Source: an uncultured OM43 clade bacterium (lineage in GTDB: Bacteria > Pseudomonadota > Gammaproteobacteria > Burkholderiales > Methylophilaceae). Taken from it: a stretch of 57,693 nt of DNA. The position numbers and the translations under genes are program-made. Where the stretch lies: assembly GCA_902558495.1 (NCBI GenBank), contig CACEEB010000005.1, forward strand, positions 1-57,693, given 5' to 3'. The notes below the pieces were generated by a model. It was not told the DNA's origin. It did not search any database and was given only the letters and a program-made list of their open reading frames with translations. Positions 45,000 through 53,257 of the stretch are shown here, in pieces. Positions within the stretch are counted from its first letter, which is position 1, and each line of letters begins with the position of its first letter.

Positions 45000-46245
45000 C
45001 TATATCTGCAAGCCTTTGACTAGCTCCAGATTCTTTTTTTAGAAAATCTTTTAAATTTTTTTGGTTTATTGCTTTTTGTTTTAAACCTATAATTTTTTTG
45101 ATTAATATATCTAAATCTTTTACGTTATGCAGTCTGTAAATTAAATTATGGTTTTCCGCTTTTTGTACAACATCCTGGAAATTATAAATTGATGGGCCAA
45201 TAATAGTAGGCTTCCCAAGACTTAAAGGCTCAATAGGATTCTGAGCGCCAAAGTTTTTTATGCTTCCTCCAAGAATTACCAAATCAGCTAGTTCGTAATA
45301 GCTTCGCAGTTCACCCATAGTATCCCCTAATAAAACTCTTGGTAGTTGACTAGAATTTTTAAAATTGCTTCTTTTAGCAAATATAAAATTCATCGAAATA
45401 ATTAAATTTTCTACCTCTTCAAATCTCTGAGGATGTCTTGGAACCAAAATCAATATAAGATTTTCAACCTTTAAATTCTTGAAACAATCTAAAATCACTT
45501 TTTCCTCACCTTTACGGGTACTGCCTGCAACCAACACAATATGGTTCGAAATATTTAACTCTTTTTTTAAAGTTTTTGAGAGAGATAATTTTTTTTTGGA
45601 AGTGGGAAAATCAAACTTTGTGTTTCCAGTTACATCGATATTAATTTGCGTTAATTTTTTAAAATTTTTACGGTCTGCTTCTGATTGAGCGCAAATCTTT
45701 TCAAATTGACTAAGCATATTTGAAGTAAAATTCCTAAAAAGTAAATACTTGCCTAAAGATTTACTAGATAATCTAGCGTTCATCAAAAATAAAGGCACCC
45801 CTTTTCTTTTGCATTGATATAACATGATAGGCCATATCTCAGTTTCAAATATTAAACCTACAGATGGTTGGAAAAAGTCTATAAATAAATTCATACATAT
45901 CTTAATATCAAATGGTAAATAACACCGATGAATTCTTTCAAATTCGCCAAGGTTTGTTTCTCTCCCTGTAGGAGTTGAATGACTGACGAGAATATGGTGG
46001 TTAGGATATTGTTTTAGTAAAATTTTTATTAGAGGTAAGGCAGCATTTGTTTCTCCTACAGAAACGCAATGTATCCAAATACTCTTTTTATCTTTTAGGA
46101 TATTCTTTAAATATCTTGGGTAGAAGCCTAATCGCTCACCCCAATGATGGAAGTATTGACGTTGTTTTAATCCTCTTAAAACTAATCGAAAAAAAGCAAA
46201 CGGAAGCAAAAGTAAAGAAAGTATTTGATAGATGAAAATGTTCAT
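44983..46245 (-). CDS. waaA: 3-deoxy-D-manno-octulosonic acid transferase
   Basis: Inner-membrane glycosyltransferase that adds Kdo to lipid IVA (420 aa). An N-terminal membrane segment covers about residues 4-20. Then come IWIHCVSVGETNAALPLI, LIFETEIWPIMLYQCKRKG and the donor-binding region with GGSIKNFGAQNPIEPLSLGK, all signatures of WaaA. Number of Kdo residues added cannot be read from sequence. Confidence 0.94.
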   Translation of the reverse strand: MNIFIYQILSLLLLPFAFFRLVLRGLKQRQYFHHWGERLGFYPRYLKNILKDKKSIWIHCVSVGETNAALPLIKILLKQYPNHHILVSHSTPTGRETNLGEFERIHRCYLPFDIKICMNLFIDFFQPSVGLIFETEIWPIMLYQCKRKGVPLFLMNARLSSKSLGKYLLFRNFTSNMLSQFEKICAQSEADRKNFKKLTQINIDVTGNTKFDFPTSKKKLSLSKTLKKELNISNHIVLVAGSTRKGEEKVILDCFKNLKVENLILILVPRHPQRFEEVENLIISMNFIFAKRSNFKNSSQLPRVLLGDTMGELRSYYELADLVILGGSIKNFGAQNPIEPLSLGKPTIIGPSIYNFQDVVQKAENHNLIYRLHNVKDLDILIKKIIGLKQKAINQKNLKDFLKKESGASQRLADIVNQFL

Positions 46246-46377
46246 TAATTATGATTTTGGCATACTATGAATTTAATTTAAATTTTTTTATCAGTCTAAA
46301 GCTATTGTTTTGTATAAGGAAATTTAAATTTGTGTAATTTTGGTGCATATATTTAACAAAAAAGTGTAAAAAATTAC

Positions 46378-46405
46378 TTGACCAACCACAACCAGATGAT
46401 AGAAT
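46378..46405 (+). promoter_or_regulatory. Sigma-70-type promoter of nrdJ
   Basis: TTGACC (46378-46383) and TAGAAT (46400-46405) are separated by 16 bp, close to the consensus -35 and -10 boxes. The predicted transcription start is about 46412, giving a leader of about 86 bases. The leader ends with AGGGGA a few bases before the ATG at 46498, a good ribosome-binding site. Confidence 0.65.
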
Positions 46406-46417
46406 TTTTAAATAGAT

Positions 46418-46431
46418 CACAACATGTTGTG
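46418..46431 (+). promoter_or_regulatory. NrdR-box-like palindrome at the nrdJ start site
   Basis: CACAACATGTTGTG is a perfect 14-bp palindrome just after the predicted nrdJ start site. Aligned with the NrdR consensus ACACwAtATaTwGTGT it agrees at 12 of 16 positions. A weaker half-match, CAACCACAACCAG, lies about 34 bp upstream between the -35 and -10 boxes. Paired sites a few helical turns apart are usual for NrdR. The nrdR gene is outside the window. Confidence 0.65.
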
Positions 46432-46497
46432 GTTTTCTTAAAAACGCTTTTTTTCTCTTCTCATCGTGATAAAAGCCAATAAACTAGGGGAATTTTA

Positions 46498-48660
46498 ATG
46501 CTTGAAGCTGTGCCATCTGACTCAAATGAATCGGAATTAGAAAGAAAAAACATACCATTTCAGTCAGTTTCAATGGATATTTGGGATAAAAAATACAGAT
46601 TAAAGTCTAAGCAAGGAAAGTTTATTGACAGTGATATTCAAGAAACTTATAACAGAGTAGCTAGAGCTCTAGCTGATGTTGAGATACCAGAAAAAATAGA
46701 ATTTTGGCACGAGAGATTTTTGTGGGCACTCCAACATGGTGCCATTCCAGCAGGTCGCATAACTTCTAACGCAGGTGCGCTTGAACACAAACCAGCTACA
46801 AGCACTATTAACTGCACCGTCTCCGGGATAATTGAAGATAGTATGACCGATATTCTCGATAAAGTTCATGAGGCTGGGCTGACCTTAAAAGCTGGTTGTG
46901 GTATTGGTTATGAATATTCTACCTTAAGACCAAAAGGTGCATTTGTTGCAGGAGCAGGTGCATATACCAGTGGGCCGTTATCATTTATGGACATATATGA
47001 TCGTATGTGTTTCACCGTATCAAGTGCTGGCGGAAGACGAGGAGCGCAAATGGCAACATTTGATATTGCTCATCCAGATGTAACCGACTTTATTAAAGCT
47101 AAAAGGGAGGACGGTAGATTACGTCAATTTAATTTGTCATGCCTTATCACTAAAGAATTTATGGAAGCAGTAAAGAGTGATGGAGATTGGAAGCTAGCTT
47201 TTCCATTAACTAAAAAAGAAGCTAAAGAAGATAAGATTGACTTAAAAGACAAAGACCAAGTTGTTTGGCGAGAATGGCCTGTACATGGTAAATATTTAAC
47301 GGAAAATAAAGGGAAGAATGCAGGCAAAGTAGCCTGCAAAGTATATAAAATTCTTAAAGCAAAAAGATTGTGGGATATTATCATGTCCTCAACTTACGAT
47401 TATGCTGAGCCAGGATTTATTTTAGTTGATCGCGTAAATGAAATGAATAATAACTGGTTTTGTGAAAATATTAGAGCTACTAATCCCTGCGGCGAACAAC
47501 CCTTACCTCCATATGGAGCTTGTTTGCTAGGCTCTATCAATTTAACAAAGTTTGTTAAAGAACCATTTTCTGATAAAGCTTATTTTGACTGGGACGAATA
47601 CAAAGAAGTAGTCAGCATTTTTACTCGTATGCTTGATAATGTTGTAGAAATTAACGGCTTACCGCTCGGCAAACAACGTGATGAAATTATTTATAAGCGT
47701 AGGCATGGTATGGGTTATCTTGGTCTTGGGTCTACCCTTGCAATGATGCAAATGGTTTACGGAGATGAGAAATCAATTCAATTTACTGAAGATGTTAGTA
47801 GAGTGTTAGCTGAAGAAGGCTGGAAAACTGGAGTAGAACTTGCAAAAGAAAAGGGCGCCGCACCGGTTATGGAAGAAATGTTTGAAATAACCCCTGAGTT
47901 AATGGCTATGAGGCCTGAAATGTCATCTGATGGAGTAAAAATTGGTGATAAGCTACCGGGTAAAGTTTTAATGGGTCGCTACAGTAGATATATGCAACAA
48001 TTTTCTGAAAATCTTCAAAAGCAAATTTCAGAACAAGGAGTAAGATTTAGTCATCATAGCTCTATTGCTCCAACAGGAACAATTTCCCTTTCTTTAGCTA
48101 ATAACGCTAGTAATGGTATCGAGCCTTCTTTTGCTCATCATTACAGTAGAAATGTTATCAGGGAAGGGAAAAAATCAAAAGAAAAAGTAGATGTTTTCTC
48201 TTTTGAGTTATTGGCATATCGTCATTTAGTGAATGAAAAGGCGATGCCTTTTTCTGATAAAGACGACGAAGTTTTACCAGAATATTTTATTGACTCTTCA
48301 ACAATTCAGGCAAAAGCACATGTTGATATACAAGCTGCTGCTCAAAAATGGATAGATAGTTCGATTTCAAAAACTATTAATGTGCCGACAGATTATGATT
48401 ATGAAGACTTTAAAAATATATACCTCTATGCATATGAAAAGGGATTAAAAGGATGTACCACATTTAGATTTAATCCTGAAGCATTTCAAGGAGTTTTAGT
48501 TACAGAGCAAGATTTAGAAAATACTACTTATAAATTTGAACTTGATGATGGTGGTATTGTTGAAGTTAAGGGAAATGAAGAAATTGAATATGATGGAGAA
48601 ATTCACTCAGCAGCTAATCTTTATGACGCCCTCAAAGAAGGTTATTACGGAAAATTCTAG
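46498..48660 (+). CDS. nrdJ: Adenosylcobalamin-dependent ribonucleotide reductase, large part (class II)
   Basis: Reduces ribonucleotides to deoxyribonucleotides with a radical made from vitamin B12 (720 aa). The catalytic loop NPCGEQPLPPYGACLLGS near residue 331 carries the active cysteine and glutamate, and STINCTVSGI near residue 99 supplies an N-terminal redox cysteine. IAPTGTISLSLANNASNGIE is conserved. The cysteine-rich tail needed for re-reduction is not in this chain but in the next gene. No class I genes are seen here, and there is no B12 riboswitch. Confidence 0.95.
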   Translation: MLEAVPSDSNESELERKNIPFQSVSMDIWDKKYRLKSKQGKFIDSDIQETYNRVARALADVEIPEKIEFWHERFLWALQHGAIPAGRITSNAGALEHKPATSTINCTVSGIIEDSMTDILDKVHEAGLTLKAGCGIGYEYSTLRPKGAFVAGAGAYTSGPLSFMDIYDRMCFTVSSAGGRRGAQMATFDIAHPDVTDFIKAKREDGRLRQFNLSCLITKEFMEAVKSDGDWKLAFPLTKKEAKEDKIDLKDKDQVVWREWPVHGKYLTENKGKNAGKVACKVYKILKAKRLWDIIMSSTYDYAEPGFILVDRVNEMNNNWFCENIRATNPCGEQPLPPYGACLLGSINLTKFVKEPFSDKAYFDWDEYKEVVSIFTRMLDNVVEINGLPLGKQRDEIIYKRRHGMGYLGLGSTLAMMQMVYGDEKSIQFTEDVSRVLAEEGWKTGVELAKEKGAAPVMEEMFEITPELMAMRPEMSSDGVKIGDKLPGKVLMGRYSRYMQQFSENLQKQISEQGVRFSHHSSIAPTGTISLSLANNASNGIEPSFAHHYSRNVIREGKKSKEKVDVFSFELLAYRHLVNEKAMPFSDKDDEVLPEYFIDSSTIQAKAHVDIQAAAQKWIDSSISKTINVPTDYDYEDFKNIYLYAYEKGLKGCTTFRFNPEAFQGVLVTEQDLENTTYKFELDDGGIVEVKGNEEIEYDGEIHSAANLYDALKEGYYGKF

Positions 48661-48670
48661 GGAAAAATAA

Positions 48671-49345
48671 ATGGCGAAAAAAATTGATAAGAAAATCGTT
48701 GGCTATAGCGTAGTTGAACCATCTACTGAGAATCAAACAAATACTGAAGATAATAATATCGTTCAACTTGGAGAGCCTTTAGATCGTCCGGAGAGAATTA
48801 CTGGATCAACCTATAAAGTTAAAACTCCTGTAACTGAGCACGCATTTTATATCACGATTAATGACGTGATAATGAATGAAGGAACTCCTGAAGAACATAG
48901 AAGACCCTTTGAGATATTTGTAAATTCTAAAAATATGGATCACTTTCAATGGATTGTAGGGCTTACTAGAGTAATGTCAGCAGTTTTTAGAAAGGGGGGG
49001 GATGTAACCTTTTTGATCGAAGAGCTTGTAAGTGTTTTTGATCCAAATGGTGGCTACTATAAAAAAGGTGGGAAGTATGTGCCTAGTTTAGTTGCTGAAT
49101 TAGGTCAGGTAGTCGAGACGCATTTACAAAATATAGGTATGTTAAAACCTAAAGAGCTAGACGAACATCAAAAAAAAATGGTTCAAAAAAAAAGAGATGA
49201 AATCTTAGCAAAGAATTCAAGTGACCTAGATGAAAATGGATTTCCAAAAGATGCTCAATTATGTACCAAATGTAATACCAAAGCTGCAATTATGATGGAT
49301 GGTTGCCTAACTTGCCTTAATTGCGGTGAAAGCAAATGTGGTTAG
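48671..49345 (+). CDS. nrdJb: NrdJ C-terminal subunit with cysteine-rich tail
   Basis: A 224-residue protein corresponding to the C-terminal part of class II reductases, as in the split NrdJa-NrdJb of Pseudomonas. ITGSTYKVKTPVTEHAFYIT and NSKNMDHFQWIVGLTRVMSA match that region. The tail holds six cysteines, LCTKCNTK followed by DGCLTCLNCGESKCG, which can relay reducing equivalents and bind zinc. It starts 10 bp after nrdJ. The join is a real stop and restart, not one frameshift, because the second gene has its own ribosome site and long N-terminus. Confidence 0.92.
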   Translation: MAKKIDKKIVGYSVVEPSTENQTNTEDNNIVQLGEPLDRPERITGSTYKVKTPVTEHAFYITINDVIMNEGTPEEHRRPFEIFVNSKNMDHFQWIVGLTRVMSAVFRKGGDVTFLIEELVSVFDPNGGYYKKGGKYVPSLVAELGQVVETHLQNIGMLKPKELDEHQKKMVQKKRDEILAKNSSDLDENGFPKDAQLCTKCNTKAAIMMDGCLTCLNCGESKCG

Positions 49346-49413
49346 CATAAAGTGAACCTTAGTAATAAATTTGGCTCTATAAATCTTTATTAAGACACTT
49401 CTAGTTTATTTGA

Positions 49414-50394
49414 ATGAGACAATCTTTTTTAATTAGCCTAATATTTTTTATCTGTTCTTTATCTGCTGAACCTTCTCGCGAGCTTTTATTTAAACTCAAT
49501 ACTTCAGTGGTAAAAGTAAATGTTGCCACTAAAAGCGGTGGTCATGGAGTTGGCTCCGGTGTGGTTGTTGCTCAAGACCACATAGTTACTAATTGTCACG
49601 TTATAGCAGATGCTCAGGGAGTACATGTAACAAAGTATGGTCATAGTTTTTCACCTCATGCACTTTTAGCTGATTGGGAAAATGATTTATGCATTCTAAA
49701 ATTTAAATACCTACAATTAGATCCTGTAAAACTTGGCAATAATACCGAACTAAAATATGAACAAGAAGTATTTGGCAAGAGCTATGGTGGTAATACAATC
49801 AAAGCTCATACTTCATTTGGGAGAGTGAAAGGTATCCATAATTTTGCTGGCAATAAAATTATTCAATCATCCGCATGGTTCGCTATGGGAGCTAGTGGTG
49901 GTGGTTTGTTTAATCAAAAAGGTGAATTAATTGGTGTTACTACTTTTAAAACTGCCGGCAATTCAGCCTTTTATTATAGTATGCCAGTCGAAATTATTAA
50001 AAAATTATTGAGTGAAGGAAAAGAGATTGAAGTCACCACTCAACCCAAGTTACCATTTTGGGATGCGCCAGAAAATAAACAGCCATATTTTATGCAAGTA
50101 GTAGGTCCATTAAAAAAAGAAAACTGGAAAAAGCTAAAAACTATTTCATATGCTTGGCATGAATCGCAACCAGAATCCATTGAAGCTCATAGTAACTTCG
50201 CACTGGCTTTATTTAAATTAGGTGATACAGCCAAAAGTGAAGAAGAATTCAAAAAAATAGCTGAAAAAAATCCAAATTTTGTACAAAGTTTTTTATATTT
50301 ATACGAAATAGCAAAATTGAGAGAAAATAAACAAGATATTGCAAAATACAAATCTATAGTATTCTCTTTGGATGAAACTATTGTCATTGAATAA
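49414..50394 (+). CDS. Exported trypsin-like serine protease with TPR tail
   Basis: A 326-residue secreted protein with a signal peptide ending about SLSAEP. The chymotrypsin-fold triad is visible as H62 (TNCHVIA), D91 (WENDLCILKF) and S161 (GASGGGLF). No PDZ domain follows, unlike DegP. Instead residues about 235-320 form TPR-like helices, e.g. AHSNFALALFKLGDTAKSEE. Substrate is unknown. It overlaps a small lipoprotein gene by 23 bp, so the two are probably expressed together. Confidence 0.85.
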   Translation: MRQSFLISLIFFICSLSAEPSRELLFKLNTSVVKVNVATKSGGHGVGSGVVVAQDHIVTNCHVIADAQGVHVTKYGHSFSPHALLADWENDLCILKFKYLQLDPVKLGNNTELKYEQEVFGKSYGGNTIKAHTSFGRVKGIHNFAGNKIIQSSAWFAMGASGGGLFNQKGELIGVTTFKTAGNSAFYYSMPVEIIKKLLSEGKEIEVTTQPKLPFWDAPENKQPYFMQVVGPLKKENWKKLKTISYAWHESQPESIEAHSNFALALFKLGDTAKSEEEFKKIAEKNPNFVQSFLYLYEIAKLRENKQDIAKYKSIVFSLDETIVIE

Positions 50395-50758
50395 AGCGCA
50401 GCCATTTTTTCTTAGTTTGTTTCTATTAAATGGATGTTCTAGTTTTAATTTAGATAAAGAGAAAATTACAGATATTTTTTCTTTAGATGATGAGGATCAA
50501 ATCCTATCTCCAAAAAATTCTATCCAATTTACTTGTGATCAAAACCAAATATTTTTTCTTAGATATCTAGAAGATAAAAATGCAGTTTGGATAATTTTAG
50601 ATAATCGTGAATTTAGATTAGAAAAAGATTTAGTAGATGATAATAAGTATAGCAATGGTAAAACTGTTGTTGAAATTTCTCAGGGGAATGTATCGATTAC
50701 ATCCAATGCAAAATCCTTATATAAGCAATGTAAAGAAAACCCCTCCTCTAAAATTTAA
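50372..50758 (+). CDS. Small putative lipoprotein of unknown function
   Basis: A 128-residue protein with a hydrophobic N-terminal segment and the lipobox LLNGCSS, so C22 is the likely lipidated residue. The mature part is acidic and of mixed strand content; two cysteines (FTCDQNQ and YKQCKE) could form a disulfide. I do not recognise the family. It starts inside the 3' end of the protease gene, which suggests translational coupling and a shared function at the envelope. Confidence 0.72.
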   Translation: MKLLSLNKAQPFFLSLFLLNGCSSFNLDKEKITDIFSLDDEDQILSPKNSIQFTCDQNQIFFLRYLEDKNAVWIILDNREFRLEKDLVDDNKYSNGKTVVEISQGNVSITSNAKSLYKQCKENPSSKI

Positions 50759-50797
50759 ATTTCAAATATTAAAACTATATTTTGCCATGTCCATTAC

Positions 50798-50813
50798 ATT
50801 CTTCTAGTAGAAT
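50798..50813. repeat. Near-perfect 16-bp palindrome upstream of the dienelactone hydrolase gene
   Basis: ATTCTTCTAGTAGAAT is palindromic except for one mismatched pair (ATTCT-t-CTAG-t-AGAAT). It ends 24 bp before the ATG of the dienelactone hydrolase gene, where an operator would lie. No regulator gene is adjacent, so binding is only a guess. Confidence 0.4.
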
Positions 50814-50837
50814 ATACATTTTTGTATTAGGAAGATT

Positions 50838-51575
50838 ATGTTAATAATATCTGAACATGCTGATATCCAAACACCCACTGGTGAAATGAGAACTTATATT
50901 CACAGACCAAAAAATACATCTAAGGTCCCAGTAATATTATTCTACTCAGAAATTTTTCAACAAACAGGGCCAATTGAAAGAGCGGCTAAAATTATAGCTA
51001 GTCATGGATATGCTGTCCTTGTACCTGAAGTTTTTCATGAATTAAACCCTATAGGTACTATCTTAGAATATGATGATGCCGGAAGAGAAAAGGGTAATGC
51101 TGATAAAGCTGCAAAAAATGTTGAAGGTTACGATAGCGATAATGTAGCCATGATTGAATGGGCAAAAAAACAAAATTGGTGTAATAATAATTTTGGTGCA
51201 ATGGGTTTTTGTATCGGAGGACATTTAGCCTTTAGAGCAGCTTTAAATAAAAATATTAAATCTACAGCTTGTTTTTATGCAACTGATCTTCATACCAACA
51301 CTATCCCCAATGAACCTGGGCAACACAGTATGGAAAAATTGAAAGACATTCAGGGTGAATTATTAATGATTTGGGGTAAGCAAGACAATCATGTGCCTAC
51401 TGATGCAAGAAATCAAATCCATCAACAATTATTAAGTACTGATATCCTATTTAGTTGGCATGAATTTAATGCTCAACATGCCTTTATGAGAGATGAGGGC
51501 GATAGATATGATGCGGAGCTAGCAACTATTTGCTATCAGCTAAGTTTAAGAATGTTTGCAAGAACGTTATATTAA
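50838..51575 (+). CDS. Dienelactone hydrolase family protein
   Basis: Alpha/beta hydrolase of 245 aa with the cysteine triad of the dienelactone hydrolase family: C125 in MGFCIGGHLAF, D183 in WGKQDNHVP and H214 in NAQHAFMRDEG. No signal peptide is present, so it is cytoplasmic. Carboxymethylenebutenolidase activity is known for the family, but no aromatic-degradation genes are nearby and the true substrate may differ. AGGAAG lies about 8 bases before the ATG. Confidence 0.9.
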   Translation: MLIISEHADIQTPTGEMRTYIHRPKNTSKVPVILFYSEIFQQTGPIERAAKIIASHGYAVLVPEVFHELNPIGTILEYDDAGREKGNADKAAKNVEGYDSDNVAMIEWAKKQNWCNNNFGAMGFCIGGHLAFRAALNKNIKSTACFYATDLHTNTIPNEPGQHSMEKLKDIQGELLMIWGKQDNHVPTDARNQIHQQLLSTDILFSWHEFNAQHAFMRDEGDRYDAELATICYQLSLRMFARTLY

Positions 51576-51576
51576 A

Positions 51577-51732
51577 TTAGACACAGTCTGAAAAGGCTTC
51601 AATAGTTCTGGAAAAATCTGTACCTCTATAAGGAATATCCTTTTTTATATTTTTACGGACTACAGAATTATTCGATAAATGTTTTACTGAGTTTTTCAGA
51701 TTTTTTTTAGTTTTTAAAACTTTATTTTTCAT
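51577..51732 (-). CDS. Small basic protein of 51 aa, unknown function
   Basis: A short frame with ATG 51732, preceded by a good ribosome site (GGAAG about 4 bases upstream). The N-terminal 31 residues are very basic, with Lys and Asn repeated; the C-terminal part, KDIPYRGTDFSRTIEAFSDC, is of a different character and looks conserved in style. A lone cysteine is next to last. It fills the gap between the dienelactone hydrolase stop (1 bp away, convergent) and the thiS promoter region. I do not recognise the family, and chance cannot be ruled out. Confidence 0.55.
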   Translation of the reverse strand: MKNKVLKTKKNLKNSVKHLSNNSVVRKNIKKDIPYRGTDFSRTIEAFSDCV

Positions 51733-51872
51733 TTTCTTCCTTTTGGGAAATTATAAAATAAGGGATTGTGTCCCTATATCTGAATGGATATTAAATTGTT
51801 ATAAAAATTCAACTTTTTTTGATTGTGCAACAAATAGGTTATATTTATTTATTCAACTACGGATAATATAAA

Positions 51873-52076
51873 ATGAAAATTAGTATTAATGGAAAAATGC
51901 AATCTTTTGATAAGGAAGTTCTTACATTTGAAACCCTTATCAAAGAAATAAATTTAGAAGGAAGACGATTTGCCATTGAAAGAAATGGTGAGATCATCCC
52001 TAAAAGTCAGTTTAATAAATATACCCTAAATGATGGGGATAAATTAGAAATTATAGGAGCTGTAGGTGGTGGATAA
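51873..52076 (+). CDS. thiS: Sulfur carrier protein ThiS
   Basis: Ubiquitin-like carrier of 67 aa whose C-terminal Gly-Gly receives sulfur for thiazole formation. The chain ends EIIGAVGGG, as expected, and the middle has [14 protein letters not shown]. The thiG ribosome site AGGAG is embedded in the codons just before its Gly-Gly end, and the thiG start overlaps its last codons. No TPP riboswitch is visible upstream, unlike thiC. Confidence 0.95.
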   Translation: MKISINGKMQSFDKEVLTFETLIKEINLEGRRFAIERNGEIIPKSQFNKYTLNDGDKLEIIGAVGGG

Positions 52077-52869
52077 AAATGAAAACCAATCAGAATTATT
52101 TGATATTGCAGGTCAAACATTTAACTCAAGACTATTAGTTGGTACCGGTAAATATAAAGACTTTAAAGAAACAAAATCAGCAATTGATGAAAGTGGTGCT
52201 GAAATTGTTACTGTAGCAATTCGAAGGGTTAACATAGGTCAAGATAAAAATCAGCCTTCTTTAATTGATTATCTTCCTCCAAAAGATTATACCTACTTAC
52301 CAAATACAGCAGGTTGCTATACCGCAGATGATTCAGTAAGAACCTTACGGTTGGCTAGGGAATTATTGGATGGTCACAAATTAGTAAAACTAGAGGTATT
52401 AGGCGACTCAGAAACACTTTACCCAAATGTCGTAGAAACTTTAAATGCTGCGAAAATCCTTGTAAAAGATGGATTTGATGTAATGGTTTATACCTCAGAT
52501 GATCCCATAATGGCAAAGCAACTAGAAGATGTAGGGTGTTGTGCCATTATGCCATTAGCATCGCTCATTGGTTCTGGAATGGGAATATTAAACCCATGGA
52601 ATTTGGAAATTATAATTGATAGATTATCGGTTCCTGTAATTGTTGATGCAGGAGTAGGTACAGCTTCAGATGCATCCATAGCTATGGAACTTGGGTGTGA
52701 TGGCGTGCTTATGAATACCGCAATAGCTGCTGCAAAAAATCCAATTCTAATGGCTAGGGCTATGAAAAAATCTATTGAAGCTGGGAGAGAGGCGTTCTTG
52801 GCAGGAAGAATGTCTAAAAAACTTTACCAAGCATCCCCAAGCTCTCCGACAAAAGGTATCATTGAATAA
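52066..52869 (+). CDS. thiG: Thiazole synthase ThiG
   Basis: Builds the thiamine thiazole phosphate from deoxyxylulose phosphate, dehydroglycine and ThiS-thiocarboxylate (267 aa). [18 protein letters not shown] near residue 18 is the family start, the catalytic lysine is expected in VKLEVLGD, and [15 protein letters not shown] and [18 protein letters not shown] bind phosphate. The start is GTG 52066, six bases after AGGAG, inside the end of thiS. apaG follows after 4 bp. Confidence 0.96.
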   Translation: MVDKNENQSELFDIAGQTFNSRLLVGTGKYKDFKETKSAIDESGAEIVTVAIRRVNIGQDKNQPSLIDYLPPKDYTYLPNTAGCYTADDSVRTLRLARELLDGHKLVKLEVLGDSETLYPNVVETLNAAKILVKDGFDVMVYTSDDPIMAKQLEDVGCCAIMPLASLIGSGMGILNPWNLEIIIDRLSVPVIVDAGVGTASDASIAMELGCDGVLMNTAIAAAKNPILMARAMKKSIEAGREAFLAGRMSKKLYQASPSSPTKGIIE

Positions 52870-52873
52870 ATCG

Positions 52874-53257
52874 ATGCAAAAAAATAAAATACCAAATATA
52901 GAGATTAAAATTGAAAGTCAGTTTATGGAAGATCGATCTTTGGTTGAAGAGGATAGTTTTGTTTTTTCTTATACAGTGCTTATTAAAAATAATAGTCAGG
53001 AAACGGTTCAACTTTTAAATCGGCATTGGTTTTTTGAGAATGCGCATGGAGAAACATATGAAGTTGAGGGAGTAGGTGTCATTGGCAAGCAACCTCACAT
53101 AGCTCCTGGGGAAGTTTTTTCGTATACCAGTGCAACAGAAATTAATACCCCTGATGGATATATGTTTGGTAGCTATCAAATGGTAAAAAATGATAAAACC
53201 TTATTTGATGCAAAAATAGATAAATGCATGCTTAATATGCCAAGGACCATACATTGA
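52874..53257 (+). CDS. apaG: ApaG-domain protein
   Basis: Small beta-sandwich protein of 127 aa, FN3-like, known as CorD or ApaG; it affects Co and Mg sensitivity in enterobacteria, but its molecular role is unclear. YTVLIKNNSQETVQLLNRHW and the GVIGKQPHIAPGEVFSYTSA loop are typical. ATG 52874 gives the normal family length. A longer frame starting within thiG at 52775 is rejected. Its stop overlaps the TTG start of mltA. Confidence 0.94.
   Translation: MQKNKIPNIEIKIESQFMEDRSLVEEDSFVFSYTVLIKNNSQETVQLLNRHWFFENAHGETYEVEGVGVIGKQPHIAPGEVFSYTSATEINTPDGYMFGSYQMVKNDKTLFDAKIDKCMLNMPRTIH

Noticed and set aside
46246-46497. Cobalamin riboswitch before nrdJ
   Set aside because: No B12-box core (GCCACTG-like) is visible in the leader; the features present fit a promoter with an NrdR-type site.
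48655-48675. Frameshift splitting nrdJ
   Set aside because: The first gene ends with a proper stop, the second has its own ATG behind a ribosome site, and split NrdJ is known in other proteobacteria.
51733-51872. TPP riboswitch before thiS
   Set aside because: Neither CTGAGA nor the ACCTGAT-type core is present; only a weak 5-bp hairpin.
52775-52873. N-terminal extension of apaG overlapping thiG
   Set aside because: It would overlap thiG by about 95 bp in another frame; ATG 52874 gives the standard ApaG length.
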